Shown here: positions 42,080-48,257 of the stretch, one piece after another
Numbering within the stretch: position 1 is the first letter of the stretch
Layout: each line of letters starts with the position of its first letter
Assembly: GCA_028865585.1 (NCBI GenBank)
Contig: JAGWJU010000001.1
Coordinates: forward strand, 1 to 48,257
DNA: 48,257 nt
Reading direction: 5' to 3'
Origin: Elusimicrobiota bacterium
Lineage (GTDB): Bacteria; Elusimicrobiota; Elusimicrobia; UBA1565; UBA9628
Made by a program: the position numbers and the translations under genes
The notes under the pieces: generated by a model
What the model saw: only the letters and a program-made list of their open reading frames with translations
Databases searched by the model: none
What the model was told of the DNA's origin: nothing

Positions 42080-42841
42080 ATGGAAGACATCAAATTGACG
42101 GCGGAAAAAAGGCCCTCCAAGGGCACCAAGAAGGATCTCTCGTCCCTGCGCGCGCGCCTGCGCGTGCCGGGCATCGTCTACGGCGAGGGCAAGCCGGAGA
42201 TTTTAGTGGAGGTGGCGGAGAAGGACATCCTCGCCGCGCGCAAGAAGGGCGGCGTCAACGCCATCCTGCACCTGGAGCTGGGCGGCGCGACCGAGACCGT
42301 CATCGTCAAGGAGCTCCAGAGGCATCCGGTTTCCTCCCAGCTCTGGCACGCGGACTTCCAGCGCATCTCCATGACCCGCAAGATCACGGCCAAGGTGCCG
42401 CTGCGCATCAAGGGCGAGGCGCCGGGCGTCAAGAACTCGGGCGGCGTGCTCCAGCACGAGCTGCGCGAGCTGACCTTAAAGGCCCTGCCCGCGAAGATTC
42501 CCCAGTTCATCGACGTGGACGTCTCGAACCTGGAGCTGCACAAGCACATCGCGGTCAAGGACCTGTCCCTGGGCGGCGACGTCGAAGTCGTGGAGGCTCC
42601 CGAGCACATCGTGGTGCACGTGACCATCGCCAAGGTCGAGGAAGCGGCTCCCGCTCCCGCGGCCGCGGACGCCGCCGCGGCGGGCGCGGCTCCGGCCGAA
42701 CCCGAGCTCAGCCAGGTCAAGGGCAAGAAGGACGAGGAAGGCAAGCCCTTGCCCAAGGAAGCCAAGGAGGGCGGCAAGGAAGGCGGCAAGGAAGCCGCCC
42801 CCAAGGGCAAAGAAGGCGGCGCGGCTCCGGCGAAGAAGTAG
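42080..42841 (+). CDS. rplY: 50S ribosomal protein L25/general stress protein Ctc (long form)
   Basis: Binds 5S rRNA on the large ribosomal subunit. The 253-residue product has the N-terminal L25 beta-barrel (about 1-95, with PGIVYGEGKPEILVEV and HPVSSQLWHADFQRI) and the TL5-type C-terminal domain (about 100-190, with VPLRIKGEAPGVKNSGGVLQHELRELTLKALP). It ends in an unusually long Ala/Lys/Gly/Glu-rich tail of about 60 residues. A GAGGT lies about 9 bases before the ATG at 42080. The order prs-rplY-pth is common. Confidence 0.94.
   Translation: MEDIKLTAEKRPSKGTKKDLSSLRARLRVPGIVYGEGKPEILVEVAEKDILAARKKGGVNAILHLELGGATETVIVKELQRHPVSSQLWHADFQRISMTRKITAKVPLRIKGEAPGVKNSGGVLQHELRELTLKALPAKIPQFIDVDVSNLELHKHIAVKDLSLGGDVEVVEAPEHIVVHVTIAKVEEAAPAPAAADAAAAGAAPAEPELSQVKGKKDEEGKPLPKEAKEGGKEGGKEAAPKGKEGGAAPAKK
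42752..42830 (+). repeat. Degenerate short tandem repeat in the rplY tail
   Basis: Imperfect copies of a unit like AAGGAAGGCGGC, encoding repeated K-E-G-G-type residues, make up the last part of rplY. It probably changes length by slippage and encodes a flexible, positively charged tail. Confidence 0.6.
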
Positions 42842-42853
42842 CCGCGGACCCGC

Positions 42854-43420
42854 TTGGCGGAGCTGCGACTCGTCGTGGGCCTGGGCAACCCCGGCCCCCG
42901 CTACGCCCGCACGCGGCACAACGTCGGCTGGCGGCTGGTGGACTTTTTGGCCGGCCCGGACGCGGCCTGGAAGAACTTCAAGGGCCTGGGCGCCTGCGCG
43001 GACGCGGGAGGCTTTTTGCTGGCCAAGCCGGAGACCTTCATGAACGACTCGGGCCGCTTCGTGCGCGCCTTCGCGGCCTTCCGCCGGATTTCGCCCGCGG
43101 AAATCCTGGTCTGCTACGACGAGCTCGATTTGCCCTTCGGGCGCCTGCGCTTGAAGCCCTCCGGCTCCGCGGCCGGGCACAAGGGCATGGGCTCCATCAT
43201 CGCGGAGCTGGGCACCGAGGAGATTCCCCGGCTGCGCCTGGGCGTGGGGCCCAAGCCTCCCCAGGCCGACGGCGCGGCCTTCGTGCTGGGCCGCTTTTCC
43301 CCGGATGAGGAAAAAACCCTGGGCGGCGTGCTCGAGGCCGCGGCCCAGGCCGCGCGCCTGGCCCGGGCGGAAGGCCTGGAGGCGGCCATGAACCGCTTCA
43401 ACGGGGCGGCCGCGCCATGA
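42854..43420 (+). CDS. pth: Peptidyl-tRNA hydrolase
   Basis: Releases peptides from stalled peptidyl-tRNA. The 188-residue product has LVVGLGNPGPRYARTRHNVGWRLVDFLA with the catalytic histidine in RHNVGW, KPETFMNDSG, LVCYDELDLPFGRLRLKPSGSAAGHKGMGSII and RLRLGVG. The start is TTG 42854 (no ATG nearby, and the motif begins five codons later), 12 bases after rplY. The stop overlaps the next small gene as ATGA. Confidence 0.95.
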   Translation: MAELRLVVGLGNPGPRYARTRHNVGWRLVDFLAGPDAAWKNFKGLGACADAGGFLLAKPETFMNDSGRFVRAFAAFRRISPAEILVCYDELDLPFGRLRLKPSGSAAGHKGMGSIIAELGTEEIPRLRLGVGPKPPQADGAAFVLGRFSPDEEKTLGGVLEAAAQAARLARAEGLEAAMNRFNGAAAP

Positions 43421-43635
43421 AGCCGCTGTTGCTCTCCCTGAGCGCCGTTTTTTTCCTGCTGGGCTTCGGCTATCTCTACCGCCCCGATCTGGTCTCCCGC
43501 CTGATGTCCTTCCTGCGCGACTACGTCTTGAACGACAGCCACATGATTCTGGAGCGCAAGAAGTGGGGGGCTTTTTTTCTGCTGGCGGGATTCTTCCTTC
43601 TTTACGTCGGCCTGGGCGGGATGGCGAGGCGCTAG
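43417..43635 (+). CDS. Small two-helix membrane protein of unknown function
   Basis: A 72-residue product with two hydrophobic helices (about residues 3-20 and 50-67) joined by a charged loop containing FLRDYVLNDSHMILERKKWG. I do not recognise a named family. The ATGA overlap with pth and the 4-base gap to the next gene make it a credible, co-translated gene rather than a chance frame. Confidence 0.72.
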   Translation: MKPLLLSLSAVFFLLGFGYLYRPDLVSRLMSFLRDYVLNDSHMILERKKWGAFFLLAGFFLLYVGLGGMARR

Positions 43636-43639
43636 CGCG

Positions 43640-44998
43640 GTGAAAGACTTAAAAGGCATGGCGGAGCAGGCTTTGGCGGACATCCGCGCGCGCCTGCCCG
43701 CGGGAGCGGAGGCGGAGATCTATCTCTCCCGCAGCGCCGGGCGCGGCGTCGAATTGCGCCGCGGCCGCCTGGACGCCGTGGAGGACTCCGAATCCTCCGG
43801 CGCGGGCCTGCGCGTCATCCACGAGGGGCGCGCGGGCTTCGCCTCCTGCGGCGGCCTGGAGCCGGAAAAAATACGCGGGCTCGCCGCGCCCGCGCTGGCC
43901 CAGCTCAAGCACTCCTCCGGCGACTATTTCCGCGCGTTCGCGCCGGCGGCCGCGGCGGAGGGCGCTCCGGCGGGTCCCCTGGCGGCGACGCTTTGGGACG
44001 AGTCCGTGCTCACCGGCCCCTGGAAGGAAAAAGAGGAGAGCTTGAAGGCCCTGTGCGCGGCGGCGCAAGCCGCGGACAAGCGCGTGGGCGACGTTCTGCG
44101 CGCGGGCTATCACGAAGGGCGCGGGGAGAGCGCGACGGCCAACACGCGGGGGCTTCTCTCCTGCGAGCGCGGCACCTTCGCGGGCGCCGGCGCCTCGGTC
44201 CTGGCTCTTCAGGACGGCGAACGCCAAATCGGCTCCTCCTCGGCCTCGGCCCGGAAGGGCGGCGGCTTCGACTTCAAGCGCCTGGGCGAAACGGCCGCGC
44301 GGCGCGCCTGCGCGCTTTTGGGCGCGCGCCAGGCTCCCAGCGGGCCCCGCGCCGTGATTTTCGATCCGTGGATTTCCGGCGAGTTCGTCGACTTGATCGC
44401 GGATCTCCTGTGCGCCGACGCGGTCCAGAAGGGCAAGTCGCTCATGGCCAGGAAGGTCGGCCTCAAGGTCGCCTCGCCCCTGGTCACCTTCGTCGACGAT
44501 CCGCGGCTGCCCGGCGGGACGGCCAGCTCCCTCTACGACGACGAGGGCTGCGCGACCAAGCGCAAGACCATGATCAAGGACGGCATCCTGCAGGACTACT
44601 TCTACGACGTGTATTGCGCCAATAAGGACGGCCGGCGCACCAACGCCAGCGCCGCGCGCGGCTCCTACCGCGGCCGGCCCGGGCCGGCCGCCTCCAATTT
44701 TTACCTCGCGCCCGGCAAGGACAAGCGCGACGACATCATCGCCGGGACCAAGAAGGGCGTCCTGGTCCTGGAGGTCATGGGCATGCACACGGTGGATCCC
44801 GTCTCCGGGGAGTTTTCCATTGGGGTCTCGGGCCTGGAGATAGACGGCGGCCGCCTGGGCGCGCCTCTGCGCTCGGCCATGATTTCCGGGAACCTGCTCG
44901 ACGTGCTCTCCCGCGTCGACGCCGTCGGCTCGGACCTCGCCTTCTACGGCTCCACGGGCGCGCCCACCTTCCGCGTCGCCGAGCTCTCGGTCGCCTAG
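43640..44998 (+). CDS. pmbA: PmbA/TldE-like metalloprotease subunit
   Basis: In E. coli TldD and TldE (PmbA) form a heterodimeric protease in which TldD carries the zinc HExxxH site. The 452-residue product has the family N-terminal domain (EAEIYLSRSAGRGVELRRGRLDAVEDS, GAGLRVIHEGRAGFAS) and the C-terminal domain (VIFDPWISGEFVDLIADLLCADAVQKGKSLM, TASSLYDDEGCATKRKTMIKDGIL, MGMHTVDPVSGEFSIGVSGLEIDGG). No HExxxH is visible, which fits the TldE role. No tldD lies in the window. It starts at GTG 43640, four bases after the small membrane gene, and closes the long forward run. Confidence 0.88.
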   Translation: MKDLKGMAEQALADIRARLPAGAEAEIYLSRSAGRGVELRRGRLDAVEDSESSGAGLRVIHEGRAGFASCGGLEPEKIRGLAAPALAQLKHSSGDYFRAFAPAAAAEGAPAGPLAATLWDESVLTGPWKEKEESLKALCAAAQAADKRVGDVLRAGYHEGRGESATANTRGLLSCERGTFAGAGASVLALQDGERQIGSSSASARKGGGFDFKRLGETAARRACALLGARQAPSGPRAVIFDPWISGEFVDLIADLLCADAVQKGKSLMARKVGLKVASPLVTFVDDPRLPGGTASSLYDDEGCATKRKTMIKDGILQDYFYDVYCANKDGRRTNASAARGSYRGRPGPAASNFYLAPGKDKRDDIIAGTKKGVLVLEVMGMHTVDPVSGEFSIGVSGLEIDGGRLGAPLRSAMISGNLLDVLSRVDAVGSDLAFYGSTGAPTFRVAELSVA

Positions 44999-45008
44999 CC
45001 GGACGGCC

Positions 45009-45256
45009 GCCGGCGCTCCGAAACCCGTCCGCCCCCGAACCCCGGGAAACCCATCCCGGGTTTCCCTCCGGCCTTCGGCCGGAGCCTCCCTTCCCCACGG
45101 GGTCCGGCCTGGTTTTCGGAGCGCCGGCATGGACCTTCTCTTCTCTGCTTCGGCGCGGTTTCTCTTCGTCAACGCCCGGGACGGGCGCGATCCGGAGCGA
45201 GATGAGCCCGAGAGCGCTCTTGACGGGGCGAGCGCAGGACGCGCCCGTCCCGGGCG
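45009..45256 (+). repeat. Bipartite double-hairpin repeat, copy A
   Basis: This element fills most of the 291-base gene-free gap 44999-45289. Hairpin II has arms at 45009-45025 and 45111-45128 (17 bp, one bulge) enclosing a conserved block at 45019-45065, which itself contains a 9-bp GGGAAACCC/GGGTTTCCC stem, and an extra hairpin at 45066-45084. A 44-base spacer follows. Hairpin I has perfect 17-bp arms CGCCCGGGACGGGCGCG (45173-45189) and its complement (45240-45256) around a conserved 40-base loop block (45195-45234). Both blocks recur, inverted, at 47164-47337. Confidence 0.85.
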
Positions 45257-45289
45257 CAAACGCAAGGGCAAACAGCGCCGGCGGGTCCG

Positions 45290-45721
45290 CTAGCGCGCGA
45301 TCCGGTTGACGACCACGTCGGCCTGGCTGGAGCCGTTGGGCACGGGGTCGGGGCGGCGCCCTTCCAGGTCGCCGGGCCGGAGCTTGCCCACGTCTCCGCG
45401 AGAGTTTTCCTCCACTTCGATGAGGAAGGGCCCGCCGGGCGGCCCGCCCGGCAGCAGCAGATCGGGAGCGCCTAGGCGGTAGAAGACCGGAAAGACGGGA
45501 TTGACCACGCGGCGCACGGCCACGGGCACGCCGCCCATGTTCTTGGCGACGACGAAGAGGACCGAGTTGGGGCGCTGGGCGCGGGAGCGCAGCGGGGTCG
45601 AGACCGTGACCGTGCCCGAGAGCGAGAAGCCCCTGGCCCGGCAGGCGCCCAGGGCCAGCGCGGCGGCGGCGCCGGCCGCCAGGAGGACGCGGGCGCGCGA
45701 AGCCCGGACCGCCCGGGTCAC
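45290..45721 (-). CDS. Lipoprotein with CcmI/CycH-type C-terminal domain
   Basis: A 143-residue product starting at GTG 45721 with a lipoprotein signal ending in the lipobox L-G-A-C. The mature part matches the Ig-like C-terminal domain of the cytochrome c assembly proteins CcmI/CycH: FSLSGTVTVS, then SVLFVVAKNMGGVPVAVRRVVNPVFPVFYRLG, then a GDLEGR-type ending followed by ADVVVNRI. The TPR part of CcmI is absent, so this is a free-standing domain. The GTGA overlap with the upstream DUF1189 gene shows they form one unit. No other ccm gene is in view, so a role in cytochrome assembly is inferred. Confidence 0.65.
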   Translation of the reverse strand: MTRAVRASRARVLLAAGAAAALALGACRARGFSLSGTVTVSTPLRSRAQRPNSVLFVVAKNMGGVPVAVRRVVNPVFPVFYRLGAPDLLLPGGPPGGPFLIEVEENSRGDVGKLRPGDLEGRRPDPVPNGSSQADVVVNRIAR

Positions 45722-46506
45722 GCCGGCGCGGTTTCCTGGTGTTCCGGCCTCAGGGCCAGGTAGAGATAGGCGCCGGTGACGGCCAGGGCGACCAGGGAGA
45801 ACAGCGGGATGCGCGCGGGCATGAAGAGGAAGATGATCTGCACCGCGATGATGAGCGTCTGGGCGTAGGCCGAGAGGTTGAAGAGCTCGGCGTAGGCCCG
45901 CCCGGCGTGGAGCGCGTTGTTCAAGGCCATCGCGACCAGGGAGTAGAAGAGCGAGGAGACGAGCTTCCAGACCAGGAACACCACGAAAAGCCCGAAGATC
46001 GCGGCGGGGTAGAGGATGCGGTTCAAGAGCGCGCCCGCCTCCTTGTAGAAGGCGGCGTCCAGGGTCACGGGCTTCTCGGTCTTGGTGTCCGAAAAGCTGC
46101 GGTCCTCGATGGTGCCGTTGGGCCGGCGCAGGTAGAAGTCGGACTGGGTCAGGTAGGCCGTCACCCCCGAGTCGTCCATGTCCTTCTCCGTGACGGGCGC
46201 GGTGCGGGTCGTGTCGATGGCCACGGCCACGTCCTGGTAGGCGGGATCGCGCAGCACCACGGGCATGGCCGCGGGCGAGGTGAACTTGCCGTTGTCGAAG
46301 GTCAGGACCGGCGCGGACTTGGCCAGCCAGTCGAAGGTCTGATCCAGGGCGGGACCGACGCGGACTTTCAAAGCGACGGCGCCCAGGACGCAGAAAATCG
46401 CGGCCAGGTACACGAGGTAGAGCAAGGTGCGGGAGAAGGCCTGCTTGGCGATCTTCCGGTAGAAAGAGACGCTGGTAATCGCGTTGACGGGATCGAGGAG
46501 AATCAT
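45718..46506 (-). CDS. DUF1189-family membrane protein
   Basis: A 262-residue membrane protein: a helix at about 28-47, an extracytoplasmic domain (about 50-165), then three or four hydrophobic segments (AAIFGLFVVFLVWKLVSSLFYSLVAMALN, AYAQTLIIAVQIIFLFM, LFSLVALAVTGAYLYLAL). The N-terminal DPVNAITSVSFYRKIAKQ and overall layout match DUF1189. Function unknown. It is divergent from rfbC and starts 6 bases after a TAAACT box, so it is probably leaderless. Confidence 0.78.
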   Translation of the reverse strand: MILLDPVNAITSVSFYRKIAKQAFSRTLLYLVYLAAIFCVLGAVALKVRVGPALDQTFDWLAKSAPVLTFDNGKFTSPAAMPVVLRDPAYQDVAVAIDTTRTAPVTEKDMDDSGVTAYLTQSDFYLRRPNGTIEDRSFSDTKTEKPVTLDAAFYKEAGALLNRILYPAAIFGLFVVFLVWKLVSSLFYSLVAMALNNALHAGRAYAELFNLSAYAQTLIIAVQIIFLFMPARIPLFSLVALAVTGAYLYLALRPEHQETAPA

Positions 46507-46512
46507 GGGCCT

Positions 46513-46518
46513 AGTTTA
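46513..46518 (-). promoter_or_regulatory. -10 box of the DUF1189-lipoprotein unit (leaderless)
   Basis: TAAACT on the reverse strand (46518-46513) lies 6 bases before the ATG at 46506. A poor -35 (TTGCGC) sits about 18 bases upstream. Confidence 0.5.
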
Positions 46519-46566
46519 GCACGGGCGGCTTCGCGCGCGCAAATGCTCCGCACGGCGCGCGGCGGC

Positions 46567-46596
46567 TTGACAGGGGCGCGGTCGGGAGGCTACCCT
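46567..46596 (+). promoter_or_regulatory. Promoter of rfbC (leaderless)
   Basis: A perfect TTGACA (46567-46572), 18 bases, then TACCCT (46591-46596), ending 7 bases before the GTG at 46604. The -10 is weak but the -35 and the spacing to the start codon fit the pattern of the window. Confidence 0.5.
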
Positions 46597-46603
46597 TTGA
46601 GGC

Positions 46604-47167
46604 GTGAACTTCAAAACCTCGCCCGCGGCCCTGCCCGAGGTCCTGCTTGTTGAGTTCGGGCGCATCCAGGACGAGCGCGGATTTTTCGCCGAGACGTATA
46701 AGGAAAAGGACTTCGCGGCCCTAGGCTTGCCGCGCTTCGTGCAGGACAACGCGTCCCGCTCAGCCCAAGGCATTCTGCGCGGCCTGCACTACCAGTTGAA
46801 CCCCGCCGCGCAGGGCAAACTGGTGCGCTGCACGCGCGGCCGCGTCTTCGACGCCGCGGTGGACATCCGAAAGGACTCGCCGCGCTGGGGCAAGTGGGCC
46901 GCGGTCGAGCTTTCCGAGGACAAGCCCCTCATGATCTACGTGCCGCCCGGCTTCGCGCACGGCTTTTTGGCCTTGACCGACGGCGCCGAGGTGCTCTACA
47001 AGACGACCGCGTATTACTCGCCCGAGCACGAGCGGTGCCTTTTGTGGAACGACCCGGCCGTGGGCGTCCCCTGGCCGATCAGGGAGCCCGCCCTCTCGCC
47101 CAGGGACGCGCGCGCGCCGCTCTTGAAGGACGCCGAGACGAACTTCGAGTTCGCGTTCCCGCTCTAG
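46604..47167 (+). CDS. rfbC: dTDP-4-dehydrorhamnose 3,5-epimerase
   Basis: Epimerises dTDP-4-keto-6-deoxyglucose on the way to dTDP-L-rhamnose for surface polysaccharide. The 187-residue cupin has IQDERGFFAETYKEKDFAALGL, the catalytic histidine in GILRGLHYQLNPAAQGKLVRC, AVDIRKDSPRWGKW, YVPPGFAHGFLAL and the late tyrosine in TTAYYSPEHERCLLWNDPAVGVPWP. It starts at GTG 46604. The other rhamnose genes (rfbA, B, D) are not next to it. Its stop codon lies within a stem of the downstream repeat element. Confidence 0.93.
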   Translation: MNFKTSPAALPEVLLVEFGRIQDERGFFAETYKEKDFAALGLPRFVQDNASRSAQGILRGLHYQLNPAAQGKLVRCTRGRVFDAAVDIRKDSPRWGKWAAVELSEDKPLMIYVPPGFAHGFLALTDGAEVLYKTTAYYSPEHERCLLWNDPAVGVPWPIREPALSPRDARAPLLKDAETNFEFAFPL

Positions 47168-47337
47168 CGGTTGCGGCCTGTCCCCTCGCTCGCCCCGTCA
47201 GGAGCGTTGTCGGGCTCATCTCGCTCGGTGACCAAGCCGCAACCGCTAGAGACTCCGGACTGGATTTGAGCGGGCGCCCCGGAAACCCGGGATGGGTTTC
47301 CCGGGGTCCGGGGACGGCCGGGTTCCGGGGCGCCCGC
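47164..47337 (-). repeat. Bipartite double-hairpin repeat, copy B (inverted relative to copy A)
   Basis: It fills the gap between rfbC and the convergent ferredoxin gene. Reading on the reverse strand, hairpin II comes first (arms 47318-47337 and 47270-47290, 20 bp with one bulge) and contains the conserved block 47281-47327, 43 of 47 bases identical to copy A, including 26 identical in a row. A 20-base spacer follows. Hairpin I has perfect 14-bp arms CTAGCGGTTGCGGC (47164-47177) and its complement (47236-47249). Its loop block 47187-47226 matches copy A at 37 of 40 bases, although the arms are unrelated to those of copy A. Confidence 0.85.
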
Positions 47338-47627
47338 TAGCCCAGGAGATCGCGCAGGATTTCGGGCGCGTCCTCGGGCTTGACGCCCGAGCGCCACTCG
47401 CCGCCCGGGTAGACGAAGAGGTTGGGGCCGTGCGCGCACAAATCGAGGCAGCCGGACTTGGCCACGCGGATTTTGCCCTTCAAGCCCGCGTCCTTGACCG
47501 CTTTCTTGAGCGCCTCGCAGAGCTCCGCGCCGCCGCGGCCGGGGTTGGCGCAGGCCTCGCGCCCGTCCGTGCGGACGTTGGCGCAGACGAAGACCGTCTT
47601 TTGGTAGGGGACGCTTTTCTTTTCCAT
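47337..47627 (-). CDS. Thioredoxin-fold [2Fe-2S] ferredoxin
   Basis: A 96-residue electron carrier of the small (2Fe-2S) ferredoxin type related to the NuoE/Shethna fold. Cluster ligands are probably C15, C26, C60 and C64 in VCANVRTDGREACANPG and SGCLDLCAHGPNLFVYP; C37 is an extra cysteine. The C-terminal GVKPEDAPEILRDLL is also typical. I start at ATG 47627 because the family match begins a few residues later and the next gene diverges just upstream. Its stop abuts the arm of repeat copy B. Redox partner unknown. Confidence 0.88.
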   Translation of the reverse strand: MEKKSVPYQKTVFVCANVRTDGREACANPGRGGAELCEALKKAVKDAGLKGKIRVAKSGCLDLCAHGPNLFVYPGGEWRSGVKPEDAPEILRDLLG

Positions 47628-47657
47628 GCGTTTTTCGGGGCCCCGGACGCCATAATG

Positions 47658-47663
47658 TACAAT
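47658..47663 (+). promoter_or_regulatory. -10 box of the DegT-family gene (leaderless)
   Basis: TACAAT ends 6 bases before the GTG at 47670. No good -35 is present at the usual distance. The whole divergent gap to the ferredoxin gene is only 42 bases. Confidence 0.45.
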
Positions 47664-47669
47664 ATCCGC

Positions 47670-48257
47670 GTGCTGAAAACGTCCGTCGGCGTGGGCGCTC
47701 TGCGCGTCGGGCCGCGCGGCCGCCGCTACGTCCAAGAGGCGCTCCTGGCCAACCGCCTGTCCTACGGCCCCTTCACCCGCCGCTTCGAGGCCCTCTTCGC
47801 GCGCCTGCACGGCTGCCGTCATGCGGCGTTCTGCAGCTCCGGGACCAGCGCCCTGCACGTCGCCCTGCAGGCGCTCAAGGAGAAATACCGCTGGAAAGAC
47901 GGCGACGAGGTGCTGGTCCCGGCGGTGAGCTTCGTGGCCACGGCCAACGTGGTCCTGCACAACCGCCTGCGCCCGGTCTTCGTGGACGTGCGCCAGGACA
48001 CCTACAACGTCAACCCCGAGCTCATCGAGCGCAGAATCGCGCGCCGGACCCGCGCCGTCATCCCGGTGCACCTGATGGGCCTGCCCGCGGAGATGCCGGC
48101 CATCCTCGCGATTGCGCGGCGGCGGGGCCTGAAGGTCATTGAGGACTCCTGCGAGGCGATGTTCGTCAAAAGCGGCGGCAGGCCCGTGGGCTCGATGGGG
48201 GACGTCGGCTGCTTTTCCACCTACGCGGCCCATTACGTCACGACCGGCGTGGGGGGC
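47670..48257 (+). CDS. DegT/DnrJ/EryC1-family nucleotide-sugar enzyme, histidine-type (ColD/RfbH-like), N-terminal part
   Basis: The frame is open to the window end, giving 196 residues from GTG 47670. It shows the PLP fold type I pattern of sugar aminotransferases: SYGPFTRRFEALFARL, CSSGTSALHVAL, VLVPAVSFVATANVV, PVFVDVRQDTYNV, PVHLMGL and the cofactor aspartate in VIEDSCEA. At the position of the usual Schiff-base lysine (S-F-H/Y-x-x-K-x-x-T-T-G-E-G-G) the sequence reads YAAHYVTTGVGG, with histidine H188. Histidine here marks 3-dehydratases such as ColD and RfbH, which make 3-deoxy sugars. The substrate cannot be told from this fragment. Confidence 0.82.
   Translation, partial: MLKTSVGVGALRVGPRGRRYVQEALLANRLSYGPFTRRFEALFARLHGCRHAAFCSSGTSALHVALQALKEKYRWKDGDEVLVPAVSFVATANVVLHNRLRPVFVDVRQDTYNVNPELIERRIARRTRAVIPVHLMGLPAEMPAILAIARRRGLKVIEDSCEAMFVKSGGRPVGSMGDVGCFSTYAAHYVTTGVGG

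Noticed and set aside
45129..45293. 54-codon forward reading frame with a basic end overlapping repeat copy A; the matching frame in copy B shares an ERDEP-x-x-A-x-DGAS-like peptide.
   Set aside because: Of the three base differences in the shared 40-base block only one falls at a third codon position, and the frame runs through both hairpin I arms. The conservation is better explained by nucleotide structure than by protein.

Overview
The window is a GC-rich (roughly two-thirds GC by eye), very gene-dense stretch of bacterial chromosome. The cell has two membranes: it encodes a Prc-type periplasmic protease, a porin-like beta-barrel, a LolB-like domain and a PilT motor. Nothing phage-like, no insertion sequence, CRISPR array or rRNA was seen. 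The protein set and GC content suggest a deep-branching diderm lineage; Elusimicrobiota is my best guess, held at low to moderate confidence because no marker search could be run.

Left part (1-18.9 kb): the end of rho and ridA; pilT divergent from an RlmI-like methyltransferase and YgfZ; a reverse-strand operon of a tandem PC4-domain protein, Prc protease, ClpB and a long secreted pseudo-5'-nucleotidase with a beta-barrel tail; divergently a CNNM/CBS transporter fused to a PTS EIIA domain, then the haem genes hemE and hemG; then a MgtC/DUF4010 membrane protein divergent from rlmN.

Middle (18.9-26.2 kb): a metal-uptake locus made of a small His/Cys-rich secreted protein, an outer-membrane beta-barrel, and a complete substrate-binding protein/ATPase/permease ABC system. 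It is followed by a secreted ankyrin protein and, on the reverse strand, a sensorless hybrid histidine kinase upstream of ddl.

Right part (26.2-45.0 kb): one co-directional run of about twenty genes, mostly overlapping by 4 to 40 bases: hpt, ftsH, folP, glmM, pdxJ, glmS, acpS, nnrD, tsaE, tsaB, rimI, a TPR/LolB-like fusion, ispE, spoVG, tRNA-Gln, glmU, prs, rplY, pth, a small membrane protein and a PmbA/TldE-like protein. It holds all three dedicated UDP-GlcNAc enzymes (GlmS, GlmM, GlmU) plus folate, isoprenoid, PLP and tRNA t6A steps. The end (45.0-48.3 kb) has a CcmI-like lipoprotein with a DUF1189 protein, rfbC, a 2Fe-2S ferredoxin and the start of a DegT-family sugar enzyme with histidine at the usual lysine position.

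Two non-coding signals stand out. First, the two long convergent intergenic gaps (45.0-45.3 and 47.2-47.3 kb) carry two inverted copies of the same bipartite double-hairpin element, whose inner blocks are nearly identical while some outer stems are unrelated yet perfectly self-complementary. Second, nearly every gene that begins a transcription unit has a sigma70-like -10 box only 6-10 bases before its start codon, so much of this genome probably uses leaderless mRNAs driven from compact divergent promoters.
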